Source: Zygnema cylindricum (Eukaryota; Streptophyta; Zygnematophyceae; Zygnematales; Zygnemataceae). From it: a stretch of 64,000 nucleotides of DNA. The notes beneath the pieces were generated by a model. It worked only from the letters and a program-made list of their open reading frames with translations, was not told the origin of the DNA and did no database searches. This document shows positions 1 through 9,770 of this stretch, piece after piece; position 1 is the stretch's first letter; each line of letters opens with the position of its first letter. Where the stretch lies: assembly GCA_037447655.1 (NCBI GenBank), contig JBBHKE010001526.1, forward strand, positions 124,001 to 188,000, written 5' to 3'. The position numbers and the translations under genes are program-made.

Positions 1-180
1 AATATCCGTACTAGTATGATAAAAAAGTACATTTTTATACGAACCGACACGTTCCGTACTCCACACTAATAAAAATTTACATAAATTAAAATGGTGTACA
101 CTAATTGTTCATCTCGTAATTAGCGTACAGGATAAATTAGTATCCTTTACCCTATTTTAGGTGAAACCCTCAAAATTTAG

Positions 181-262
181 GGGCGCCGAATTAGTGTTCA
201 ACACGCTAAATACGATCGACGGTGTACTGTACTGTACACCGCGCATCGTTATTAGTGTCAAG
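181..262. repeat. Back-to-back terminal inverted repeats of a MITE-like family
   Basis: Two inverted copies of a motif resembling TACACCGCGCATCG..ATTAGTGT meet head to head near 225. One reads leftwards (ending GGTGTAC) and one rightwards (starting TGTACACCGCGCATCG). The same motif bounds the foldback element at 1178-1410 and the MITE interrupted by E9 (47598 and 53890). I read this as two element ends abutting; the far ends were not located. Confidence 0.5.
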
Positions 263-421
263 GTCACTAATTTGGGTTCTTAAAATTTTGATTTTTTTCC
301 AAAAATAGTATACGTGATTTTAATTTTTCCTTGTACGGTACTTTCTATGCTTGTACACGTCTGGAGAATAAGACGTACAGTTGAGTGTACAGACCGTACA
401 TTTATCTGTACGGTCCGTACA

Positions 422-570
422 GTTATCGTCGATAATTATCGTTATCGGCATTATCGCCGATAAGTACGCGATATTATCGGCTACTTATCGGCGATAAGAC
501 CGATGTCGATATATCGTACCAATATATCGATTATCGGATACCCGAAAAAAGGTCCATATCAGTTATCGGC
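422..570. repeat. Palindrome-rich ATCG cluster
   Basis: The stretch is built from variants of TTATCGGCGATAA. A perfect 16-bp inverted repeat, TTATCGCCGATAAGTA (451-466) and its complement (482-497), encloses a 15-bp spacer. Further TTATCGG and CGATA copies lie on both sides. No coding or known element signature is present. Confidence 0.6.
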
Positions 571-752
571 AAATCCTTACCGATACACAACACTGCTACA
601 AAGGGCTCAGGCTTCTTGCGTGGTTTTGGCACTAAACGACAAAAAGGTGTAAAAATGATATTTTAATGCCATCAGATGTCGGCGATCGGAAGATCGGACG
701 GTTGACCTTGCCACTTAAAAACCCTAAAAAGTAAAACCCCTTAAAAGTAAAA

Positions 753-1033
753 ACCATAGTTCAAAAGTAGGTGAAAGTAGGCCCATACATGCCTATTGTA
801 TGCAAAATATACTATATGACCTTAACACCCATATTGTATACGGACCTATTCGGACCAATTAAAACATTCGGACCAAAAAATGTTATTTACTACGTCAGAT
901 TCGGACGATCGGACGGACGGTCGCTGATCAAAGTAGCGATGTAACAAGATCACATGAAAAGCCCATAACACAACTTACGATAAAGGCGCCGACCAAAGGC
1001 CTACCATAAAAACGCCTACTTTTGCACTATGGT
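753..1033. mobile_element. Small inverted-repeat element (MITE-like)
   Basis: A 21-bp terminal repeat, ACCATAGTTCAAAAGTAGGTG at 753-773, is mirrored at 1013-1033 with two mismatches. The 281-bp element has no coding capacity. A related end is repeated at 27288-27366. No clear target duplication was found, so family assignment is open. Confidence 0.55.
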
Positions 1034-1177
1034 ACAAACCTTAATAAAGTGCGCACTGAAAAAAATGGGTGTGTATAATACTAATACGCGAAAGAAATAA
1101 AACTATAAAAGCCTCTGAATCGGAGTGACGTGACGGCCAAAACAATCCAAAGGAGAATTGACGAATGAACGTTTACG

Positions 1178-1410
1178 GTACACTACACCGTGTATCGCTA
1201 TTAGTGTTCACATTGTTTTCGCCACTTAAAACATCTTTTCTCCGTACACACTTGTCCGATTTTCAATTTGAGACCGCCTATCGGAAGCTGAGAATATTAC
1301 CTTTCAATCGTCACCGTCAGATCCAAAATCCGACAGGTGTGTACGGAGAAATTAGGTTTTTAGGGGCGAAAAAAACATTGACGCTAATAGCGATGCGCGG
1401 TGGTACCTTA
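1178..1410. mobile_element. Foldback MITE-like element
   Basis: Outer arms containing CACCGTGTATCGCTATTAG (from 1186) and its imperfect complement (to 1403) are followed by inner arms. The inner arms read CTCCGTACACACTTGTC (left, about 1238) and its near-complement (about 1333-1353). Most of the element can therefore fold on itself. It shares its end motif with 181-262 and 47598/53890. No transposase is encoded. Confidence 0.6.
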
Positions 1411-1566
1411 CCTGTACAGCTGTCCTGTAGTTGCACTACAATACAGTACAGTACTAATTTTAATAAAGTGCGCACTAAAAATAACCACTTTTACCAAATG
1501 TTTTAAGGTGAGAGGGAAACGAAAATTGAGTCCTTTGGACTGCGCTTCTCGCCATGATGGCGAATG

Positions 1567-1629
1567 ACGCTCTCCTCCTCCTCCCTCTCTCCCTCTCTCT
1601 CTCCCTCTAACCTCACACTCTCATTCTGT

Positions 1630-1679
<50 letters not shown>

Positions 1680-1680
1680 A
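1567..1680. repeat. Polypyrimidine/polypurine (CT)n-(GA)n inverted tract
   Basis: About 45 bp of CT-rich sequence (1567-1610) is followed by a (GA)n run (about 1632-1676), so the tracts are complementary and could form a hairpin or triplex. CT/GA microsatellites are common in plant 5' leaders. This one lies directly upstream of the ORF at 1683. Long apparent ORFs through it are low-complexity artefacts. Confidence 0.7.
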
Positions 1681-1682
1681 AA

Positions 1683-2414
1683 ATGGCCCCATTCCATTCC
1701 TCCTCCTCCCTCCTCCCTTCTAAACCCATCTCTCTCTCTCCTCCCTCCAACTCCCTCCCTCCCTCCGAACACCTCTCTCCTTCCCCCTCTCCCTCTCCCT
1801 CTCCTCCTTCCTCTCTCCCTCCCTCCCCTCTCCAAATCTCCCATCTCCTCCAATCCCTCTCCCTCCCCCTCCCGTCCGTACACTTCCTCACCGTCCACCA
1901 GGCCCTCACCGACATCCGTACACTCTCTCTTCGCGACTCGGCCTCCCGCGAGGCCCTCGCCTCCTCGTCCGTACTGCCCGCCATCCTCCCTTTTTTGGAC
2001 TCTTCCAACCCCTCCTTCGCCGAACTTTCCGCGACCATCCTCTTCAACCTTCTCGCGTCGGTCGGGAAAACGGTCTCCACGGATCGCGGCGCCACAAGGC
2101 CACTCGCACGGCCGATTGTACGGAAACTTGTACGGTGGCTTGTACGGATCGGGTGGCGCGTCGAAAGTTTGGCGTCGCGTGACGTCGCGGTCGGGTGTCT
2201 GGCGGGCGAGTCGTACGGAAGCGAGGCGCTGACGAAATCGACGGCCGCGATCGAGCTGATTTCGCACGTGTTAGGGAGCGGCGCGATGCGTGCGAAGAAT
2301 GACGCCGTCGTTGGATTCTTCGTCTCCGAAGAAACCGCCGGGAAACGCGCGATTCTCCGACTTAGGGTGAACCTCCATCAGGCGAAAAATGGGGTTGTTT
2401 ACCGGAAAAAGTAA
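1683..2414 (+). CDS. Possible armadillo-repeat protein (U-box-like) or gene fragment
   Basis: A 243-codon ORF starts with ATG just after the GA tract. Residues 1-75 are Ser/Pro-rich low complexity. Residues about 75-125 then look like an armadillo helix set (a run like SREALASSSVLPAILPFLDS followed by a leucine-rich helix), and a second similar block lies near residues 185-215 (a run like LISHVLGSGAMRAKNDAVV). Such repeats occur in plant U-box/ARM ubiquitin ligases, where they bind substrates or partners, but no U-box is present here. The coding part is clearly more GC-rich than its surroundings. The middle (about 126-175) and the C-terminus do not look like armadillo sequence, suggesting an intron read as exon, a frameshift or a pseudogene. 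Function is not established. Confidence 0.4.
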   Translation: MAPFHSSSSLLPSKPISLSPPSNSLPPSEHLSPSPSPSPSPPSSLPPSPLQISHLLQSLSLPLPSVHFLTVHQALTDIRTLSLRDSASREALASSSVLPAILPFLDSSNPSFAELSATILFNLLASVGKTVSTDRGATRPLARPIVRKLVRWLVRIGWRVESLASRDVAVGCLAGESYGSEALTKSTAAIELISHVLGSGAMRAKNDAVVGFFVSEETAGKRAILRLRVNLHQAKNGVVYRKK

Positions 2415-3049
2415 ATTTCCGTACACATCCAGCTCATTGCCGTATAGTGCCGTACTGATTTTTTTTTTTTTCAAAAACATGATTACTGTCGGCGCGTCAA
2501 GATTCTCCAAACTTTTTTGGCGATAACATCGACCGTCCGATTATGACTTTTCGAAGCAAGAGGTCACGTCGTCCAGCGATTAATTACTCTCGTCAAGGAG
2601 GAGAGTAGCCAATCGCCGCACTTGTAAAACGTTTACGCGTGGAAATGTCACGTACGAGCCGCGCGACTTTCTGACAGGCGGGAATCAAATCCAACGAAAA
2701 CCACCAAAAAAAAAAAAAAAAAATTGTCGAAGAATGTGTCGTGACGCCTCTTCCACGATTTGCTGACATCCGGAATTTATATCGCCACGACGAAACATGA
2801 ACGATAAAACAGCTACAAAAAATACAAAACACGAACGTACAAATTGTACATTCACGTAATTTAATTTTGCGGTTGGATGTACGGATACATGTTCAGATAT
2901 TTTGCTTTTGGAATCTTTGACTGGTCGTCGTCAGAATATGAACCTACGTGCGTCCAATCGAAAGAAAGCACGTACGCGATAGATTCCAACGACCTGATGG
3001 AGGGGTGAACGAAGTATTAGTACGATTACTGTCGGCGCATGATGGAGAA
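2415..3049. other. Intergenic stretch without recognised features
   Basis: No coding signal. It holds a poly-T run near 2460, a poly-A run near 2705, and one 17-bp sequence (GATTACTGTCGGCGC plus flank) found both near 2481 and near 3024. Confidence 0.5.
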
Positions 3050-3210
3050 GCGGCCTTACTAATAATAATAATAATAATAAAAACAACAACACAACAACGA
3101 CAACAACGATAACAATAGCGACAACAACAATAACGACAACGACAATAACGACAATAATAATAACGACAATAATAAGAACAATAATAATAATAACAATGAT
3201 AATAATAATA

Positions 3211-3245
<35 letters not shown>

Positions 3246-3519
3246 TTGAATAATAATAATAATAATAACAATAATAATAATAACAATGATAGTAATAATA
3301 GTAATAATAATAATAATAATAGTAATAGTAATAATAACAATAATAATAATAACAATAATAACAATAATAAAAATAATAATAATAATAATTTTAATTTTAA
3401 TAAAAATAATAATAATAATAATAATAATAATCATTTCAATAATAATAATAAAAATATTAATGCTAATAATAATAACAATAAAAATAACAACAATATAGAA
3501 CAATATAGAATAGAACAAT
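3050..3519. repeat. Long AAT/AAC-type microsatellite
   Basis: About 450 bp of degenerate (AAT)n with interspersed AAC, AAG, ATG and TTT variants, strongly strand-asymmetric (A-rich on plus). Apparent ORFs of poly-Asn, poly-Ile or poly-Leu through it are artefacts. It abuts the truncated U5 end of the E1 LTR. Confidence 0.9.
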
Positions 3520-4077
3520 ATGAAGCCCAATGAATAGGAATTACTCAAAAACGCCCAACCTCGCGATTTAATTATCATGTGGCAAAGATGCCACATTTTA
3601 TACAAGCTCCTAAGGAGAGAGGCAGCTATTTTCCCGAACCCCTCTCTAGTACTGAAGTACGGAACGAATTAAATGATTGTACAATACAAAAAATTACTAC
3701 GGCCGATGTACTTCCTTTACGACCACTGTACAATATGGCCATGGGGGGAACACGTGTTACCTCTAAACTTGTCTCCGTGTATCCCGTGAAGTCTACAAGC
3801 TACTGGTTGGTCGCCACGGGGCGTTCACTGACGTGACGACCGCAAACAGCCAAGGCGGCCATTGCGCAATGGCGGCTTGGATGGGAGCCGTTCGATGCTA
3901 ATCGAATTTTAATTCGCGTTGTCGAAATTAAGTGTCCGCACTACTGAATTTCATGCAGTCCGTACGAGTATCCATGTGGTTGCAAAATTGCTAAACGAAT
4001 TTATTTTACTGTCTCACAATTCCGTAAATTGACTTAATCCACTTCTTCGTGTTTATATAGCTATCAAACCCTATATA

Positions 4078-4303
4078 GGCCGACACAGGTACTAGACTAT
4101 AGGAAACAACGGCCGGCTAGTAAGACAGTTTGTAGGAACTAGGATCAAATCCTTAGTCCATCAGCTTTTTGCAAAAGGTTGGTCCCCCTAGGCCGACACA
4201 AGTACTAGACTATAGGAAACAATGGCCGGCTAGTCCGACAGTTTGTAGGGACCAGGATCAAATCCTTAGTTCATCAGCTTTTTGCAAAGGGTTGGTCCCC
4301 CTA
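4078..4303 (+). repeat. 113-bp tandem duplication inside the E1 LTR
   Basis: Two adjacent units of about 113 bp each begin GGCCGACACA and end near TTGGTCCCCCTA. They differ at a handful of positions. Each unit carries the tRNA-like module described elsewhere, including an AGGATCAAATCCT T-arm-like hairpin. Confidence 0.8.
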
Positions 4304-4505
4304 TTTTCTTATGGCTGCTTAGGCAGTTATGGCTCTATTTTTGGCTCTATCTCTCTCTCACTGGTCATGAGTGACTATTACAAGTTTGGGGACTGGAGAG
4401 AGGGAAAGTACAATCTTACTACCTAATGAGACCTTTAAATTTTGCTATATATTGATCTAAAAAATTCAAAATAGAAACCTCAAATTTCAACACGCCCTTT
4501 ATTTT

Positions 4506-5830
4506 CTAGTCACTTTTTTTTTGTAGTCCACACTGTTCCCTACAAAATTTTAGTTTAGGAGATGGGCTTGGCTTTTTTATCATATCTGCCAGCATTTCCC
4601 TATCTAGTTTATTCTCCAAACTCATAATTTTGTTCTCAACCTTTTTTCTCACAAAGCTGAGTCTTATATCCTGATGTTTTCCTCTGAAATGGTGTTTTCG
4701 ATTAGCTGCAATTGCAATGGCATCTTGATTATCACAAAACACTTTTTGAACTCTAATCTTTATTAACCCAAGTTTTTGCAAAAGAGACTTCACCCATATT
4801 AGCTCTTTGACAGCAAAACAAGAGGATGTGTACTCTACCTCTACAGTGGACTGAGCAACCACCTTTTGTTGCTTACTGCTCCAACAACAAGCTCAATTCC
4901 CAACATACAAAACATATCCAGACGTTCACCTTCTCATAGGAGCATCCATATAGCTGGCATCACTCCAAGTGGTGAAGTCAGTATTCTCCCCTCCCATATG
5001 CAACCAAAAACCCCTTGTTCCTATCAGATATCTCCTCACCCTCTTTCCTGCCTCCCAATCTTTTTATCTAGGATCATTATGACTTCTAGTGAGGACCCCA
5101 ATTGCTGCAGCTATGTCCGGTCTGGTACAATTCATGAAATATATCAGACTTATTATAACCTGTCTATAAGGAATGACTTCATGGCTGTCTCTCTTCTAAG
5201 CTCATTTCTTCATCAAGAATGACCACCTCCCTCTACTCCCATCACTTTACTTTCTTCCGGTCCGCGGAGTGTTACATGGTTAGCCTTATCCATCTGTTTC
5301 CTTTATCTATCTGAAATTTCGCTAGCATAGTTCCATTTGCCTCATTTTGAGTTAATCTGATTACTTTTTTCCCTCTATCTTTTTCTATCTCAATTCCCAA
5401 GATATATCTTGCCTCTCCTTAATCGTTCATGTCATCTTTCTTTAACTTATTAATCTTTTCCATAGACTTACTCTGTATAAGCAAATCATCTACATAGATG
5501 GCAAAAAAAGTAACCCCCTCCTCATCCTCAAATATGTAAATAGAATGGTCAGAGCTGATTATGACATATCTTAGATTGGTTAGAAATTCATCCAGTTTCT
5601 TGTTCCATTGCTTAGGAGCATGTTTCAATCCCTACAAAGACTTAATTAATCTGCAAGCTTTACTCTCCTCTCCTTCCTCCACAAAGCTTATGGCTACCTC
5701 ATAAAAATCTTTTCCTCTAGCTCACCATTGAGGAAGGACCGTTTTAATGTCCATGTGATAGATATCCATGTTTTTTGCTGCCGCTAAACTTAGGAGAATC
5801 CTTGTGGAGGGAAATTGTACAACCGACGCA
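4506..5830 (-). pseudogene. E1 reverse transcriptase/RNase H remnant
   Basis: The best open piece (4506-4862) is the RNase H end. It retains an EVEYTSS version of the EAEYMA motif, CDNQDAIAIAANRKHH, and a C-terminal tail ending KFCREQCGL, all typical of copia RNase H. Another open piece (5419-5628) has the YVDDLL active-site motif of reverse transcriptase. Between and around these, stops and frameshifts break the frame. The 5' part is lost at the junction with E2. The parent enzyme would copy element RNA into DNA in virus-like particles. This copy cannot encode it. Confidence 0.8.
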
Positions 5831-5838
5831 AAAGTCCT

Positions 5839-6440
5839 TGTAGAAATTATTGGTTTCAGTTAGGTCTTTTGTAGGTCTGATAAGTGAAAAATAAAGCATT
5901 AAAAAAGTGAATGCAACTTGCCTCTTACTCCACTCTCAAGTCCCCACACTTGTCGTTGTCACAGAAAACTAGAGATGGAGTTAGAGCCATGGCTACCTAG
6001 GGCTGCCAAAGAGACTAGGAGCAAACCAAGATAGACTTACCAAAAAAGGGTTGTCGGAACAAGGATTTGATCGTGGTACCTACCGTTTGTCAAAGTAGCC
6101 GGTAACTGTTAACTTTGCTTTATAGTCTATTCATGTGCTGAGATATATTGGGTGCAATACCTATTTAAACAATGATACGTAGGGAATTCCATTTAACTAA
6201 TAGAACAGACTCCAAAGCATAGACTTGGTTGTACATTAGGTATTGCACAAAACAAATGTTGCGAACATTTATTTTAGCGGCTTGCATTAAAAGCTGATTT
6301 GGATCGAACAAACATAGTGAAAACCAACATCTTAGAATTGGCGCCTTGGTGGATTTTCGGCCACAGCCACACCAAAAGACACGTAGCGAGGCATCAACTC
6401 CTTCGCCGTGTTTTGCGATGGCCGTACAGAAAGTACTCCG
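5839..6440 (+). repeat. E2 5' LTR, first part (U3)
   Basis: Starts TGTAGAAATTATTGG. It contains the conserved U3 block found in the other group II LTRs (AGCCATGGCTRCC near 5987), the decayed antisense tRNA-like module at about 6063-6130, and a CCGTACAGAAAGTAC block just before the E3 insertion. Confidence 0.85.
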
Positions 6441-7490
6441 TGTTGTTTTGGAAACCTTGAGTCCTCTCTATATCTTGCTGCTGTATTGTCATGCCGCGCT
6501 AAGTCTGACATCTTAGCTAAAAACATTAAGTACTACGCATGATGCTATGTCGCGATGACTTGACATCGCAGCTACGCTGCGCTAATATTATAGCTGCGCT
6601 GACAGGTCGTAGCAGCTATAGCAGTCACAGCAATCATAACAGTCACAGCAGCTAAAGGAGTTACAGCAATCATAGAAGTCACAACAGAGTCATACCAGCT
6701 ATAGTAGTCTGCGCAAGAAAACTGTTTTGTGATTTAGTCAGTTTGAGTGAAGATATTTTGTCGGGAAAATAATTTAATGAGTATGGAACTTCAAAGGGAG
6801 TACAAAAATTAGGTGCATATCAAGCACACGTGTCGGTTTGTGAGAAAGTCAAGATTTGTTGTTCTAGAAGGTAAGGTACATTTTCATTTGAGGACCGAAG
6901 CTACACGTGGAGGTACAACTGAGTGACGAACAATATGCGGACGGCGGACAGATTCTGGCGACATTTTGAAAGAGAACTCTTGACTGCGCCGTCATTTCAG
7001 CAGACAAACTTTGACCATGCACTATTTTACTTTAGCGGATGTCAGCTCGTTGATCGTTGTATATATTTTGTGTACCGTTGACGGCGGGGTTTTGTTTTGA
7101 TGAAGATTAGTGTTATGATTGACCTTGGTAATAATGGTACGGCGTGATCAGATTGAAGGATCACTTGTATATGTAGGACTTAGATTAATTTTAGGAAGTA
7201 TGATTTTTGTTAGGAAAACTGCGAAGCAGTTTATGAGTGTTTTTGAATTGTAAGATAATTCTCATCTTTTGGCATAACCGTGTGAAATTCTGCATGTTGT
7301 TTCCTTGTTGTATATTATATATTTTGGCAAATTCGTACACCTAGTGTGTGTTTGGTTTGCCTAGGGCTTCATTGTGAAGCTGGTCTTTTGTGGGATTTCG
7401 TGAGAGTTTCCTTTTTGCATATTTGACTGTCATGACAACTGTCGGTGCTTCTTCATCTTCATCAGGGGCACCAATTGCTTCAAATCACTA
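6441..7490 (+). repeat. E3 5' LTR
   Basis: 1050 bp, starting TGTTGTTTTGG. The end reads CAAATCACTA where the 3' LTR has CAAATCAACA. A TATATATTT box at 7060-7068 is a plausible promoter. The region near 6610-6710 is a short imperfect repeat of AGCAGYYATAGCAGTCAC. The LTR includes the Gag ATG at 7432. Confidence 0.85.
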
Positions 7491-8737
7491 GGTCACGGGC
7501 CCTCCCTCACGGATCCAGTGTTTAATGGGCAGATGTATTTTATTGGGCGGATTTGACTAAGTCTTACCTGAAACAAGTGAAATTATATGATGTGATTTCC
7601 AATATTCTTCCAGATACAGATCTAGAGTTTGAGAAGGAAAATGAGGATGAATTGCATGTTTTGAAATTACTTTTGTCAGAATATCTTAACATGACATATA
7701 TCAATATCTCTACGGCATGTGAAATTTGGAAGGCTCTGAGTGAATCTTATGTCTTAGCTAGTGAGCAGAATGAGGTTGTAACTGCTGGCAAAATTTGGGA
7801 CTATAAGTATACTAGGGGTGACATGAACTCATATTGTAATGGCTTGAAGCTTCTATTGTTGGAGAATGCATGCTCCGGAGGAAGTTTTCCCCCTTATCAT
7901 CAAGCCATGATTCTAATGAGAGGGCTTCCTACTCAACATTGAGAAGCTCCAGAGAAATTATGAAGGTTAGAAAAGAGTAAATGGAACATAACTGTAGCTC
8001 ATGCGTATATCTTAGATGAAGAGGCCACTAAGATAGCCTTGAATGGTGGTTAGTCAATGGTAGCTTACAATGCACAGACATATTAGGTGTGCGGATTTAC
8101 TGGAAATATAAACTTTACACGAAATCCGAATTATAGGCAATATGATAGGTGTGTCTATTGCTTTGGTCAAGGTCATGTTTTCCGGTTGTGTCCGCCATTT
8201 ATAAAAGCGTGTGAAACAAGAATTTATTGTGCGGGATGGAGGGTGCGGTCCGAGGACTCACCATCAAAGGCGGCGGCATCAAAATTGCCGGTTAAAAATG
8301 CGCGTTCCTTGCATTTGATGAGACATCACAAGACGAAGGACCGAAGGAAAAGGAAGACGTGGTCAGATTTCGACAATCGGATGATGATGAGTTCTTTGCC
8401 CTTACAAAAGATCTCATAGAGGGATCTCAAGAGGACGGGTGGAATATGGACTCCGGATGCTCCTCTCACATGTGCAGCAATCGGGCTTACTTCAAAACGC
8501 TTAATCCAATTCCCACTCGTCGAACTATTACACGGATGACAGCGGTGTGGAGGCTACAGCAAAGGGAAGCGTGGAGTTAGCATGTGAAATCAATGTTCAA
8601 GTTGTAAAAATGACCTTGCATGATGTTCTCTATATTCCAAATTTTACGAAAAATTTGTTTTCCACTTCGGTGGCGGAAATGAAAGGTTTTGAAATTTTAC
8701 AAAAGAATGGAAAAAAGGTAGTAAGCAACGATGGGAG
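7432..8737 (+). pseudogene. E3 gag and protease, first part, broken
   Basis: Translation would start at the ATG at 7432, inside the LTR, and read through the LTR end and PBS. A Gag core is open at 7553-7942. The zinc knuckle (C-X2-C-X4-H-X4-C, CVYCFGQGHVFRLC) is visible near 8150-8191. The aspartic protease motif reads WNMDSGCSSHMC near 8441-8476. Stops and frameshifts separate these pieces. Coding is cut at 8737, inside the protease C-terminal region, by solo LTR S1. In intact relatives Gag forms the particle and the protease matures the polyprotein. Confidence 0.85.
7491..7505 (+). promoter_or_regulatory. E3 primer binding site (variant)
   Basis: GGTCACGGGCCCTCC directly follows the LTR. 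Compared with the group II consensus GGTTATGGGCCCACC it has the same two T-to-C changes as E9. It lies in the gag reading frame. Confidence 0.6.
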
Positions 8738-9770
8738 TGTTGAAATTGATAGATTTCTAGAGTATTTTCTAGTTCTAATATGATAGTATAAATAGAAAAG
8801 GACAGACAGCCTGCCTCCACCTCTCTCTAGCCCCCATACTTGTTGTAGTCACTGAAGGATAGAGAGGGTGGTTGACCCATGGCTGCCCTAGTCCAACAGG
8901 CAATTATTTTTAGTAGGTTACTCTAAAAATATATGTGACGGACCCGGGATTTGATCCCGGTACCTACCGGTCGTCAGACTGACCAACAGCAGTCAGCTCT
9001 ATCTTATTAGACTAAAACCTATGCTAAATGCTATAGTATGTGACAGATATATATACATTGAGAAAGGAACAAATTCATTTAACTAAAACTGGATACGGCG
9101 TGCATAGATACAGTTTTATTAAAGTACGAATAACGATATCATTTCGAAACGAATACTTCGCATGTTTTTTTTTGGCAACGAAACAAATATCCCGCAAACA
9201 TTTATAACAGCTACGATTGCGTCTCATGTGAATCCGACGGCGCACATCATCGCCTAAATCTCGGAGTGGTCACCTTGGCGTTTTGTGACGTGGCATGACG
9301 TGGAGCCACGTGGAGAGATGACATTCGGTCATAGGAATTCCAAGGAATGTACGGACGAGTAAAAAGCAGACACGCGTCAGCTTAATAGCCTTGTCGTACA
9401 TATGCCGTACAAAAGGTACACCAGCAGTAGTACTTTTTGGTACGGTACAGTAATTTGATTGGTCTGTACTTCAGTAGATAGGAGTTATTAGAGGGAATCA
9501 AGACTTAGAAAATTTTGGTAAGTAGTCACCTCTCCCTTTGAGAGTTTGTACAAATTGACATTTTTACTGCCTCATAACTTATCGCCTGGTTGGCCGTTTT
9601 CAGTGATTCTTTTTGCTACGGACTCAGGGGATTCCAAGCTTCATAGGGGTGTAGTCAAATTGTCAGTTTGCCATTTTTGTGTGGCAGTGGTTGTGGCTTC
9701 AAGTGGGTTAGTTAAATGCTATTTAGAGGCTTCTTAAATTCTGTAGTCCAATGGAGGACACAGAATTGCA
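8738..9770 (+). mobile_element. S1: solo LTR inside E3
   Basis: A 1033-bp LTR with no internal region. It starts TGTTGAAATTG, ends ACAGAATTGCA, and has a perfect 5-bp target duplication GGGAG at 8733-8737 and 9771-9775. It belongs to the E6 family. It retains a Gag start codon (ATG at 9751) 20 bp before its end. It arose by recombination between the two LTRs of a full element that had inserted into the protease region of E3. Confidence 0.92.
8941..9013 (-). other. tRNA-like module in S1 (antisense to the LTR)
   Basis: On the minus strand a perfect T-arm-like hairpin, CCGGG-ATCAAAT-CCCGG, lies downstream of an A-box-like segment beginning AGTCTAATAAGATAGAGCTGACTG. The 7-nt loop differs from a canonical TTCAAAT T-loop at one base. 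It is too degenerate to be a functional tRNA gene. Confidence 0.5.

Larger units (their letters stand above)
3520..5838 (-). mobile_element. E1: truncated copia element, 3' LTR plus RT/RNase H remnant
   Basis: Minus orientation. The 3' LTR covers about 3520-4492 and ends with TTTCAACA at 4492. It matches the E5 and E10 LTRs (the GGAATTACTCAAA segment, a rc-TATA at about 3597, a GTAC cluster). Its U5 terminus is missing next to the microsatellite. The internal part runs 4493-5838 and stops inside reverse transcriptase, where the E2 LTR begins. Gag, protease, integrase and the 5' LTR are absent. Confidence 0.8.

Noticed and set aside
1503-2267. Overlapping ORFs on both strands of the CT/GA tract
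   Set aside because: Low-complexity Arg/Glu/Gly or Ser/Pro runs imposed by the tract; only the frame at 1683 shows domain-like sequence downstream.
3059-3605. Long poly-Asn, poly-Ile and poly-Leu reading frames
   Set aside because: They only reflect the AAT/AAC microsatellite read in different frames; no complexity or domain.
6600-6710. CRISPR-like or tandem array of AGCAGYYATAGCAGTCAC units
   Set aside because: Short imperfect repeats within the E3 LTR, also partly present in its 3' LTR; no spacers, and eukaryotic context.
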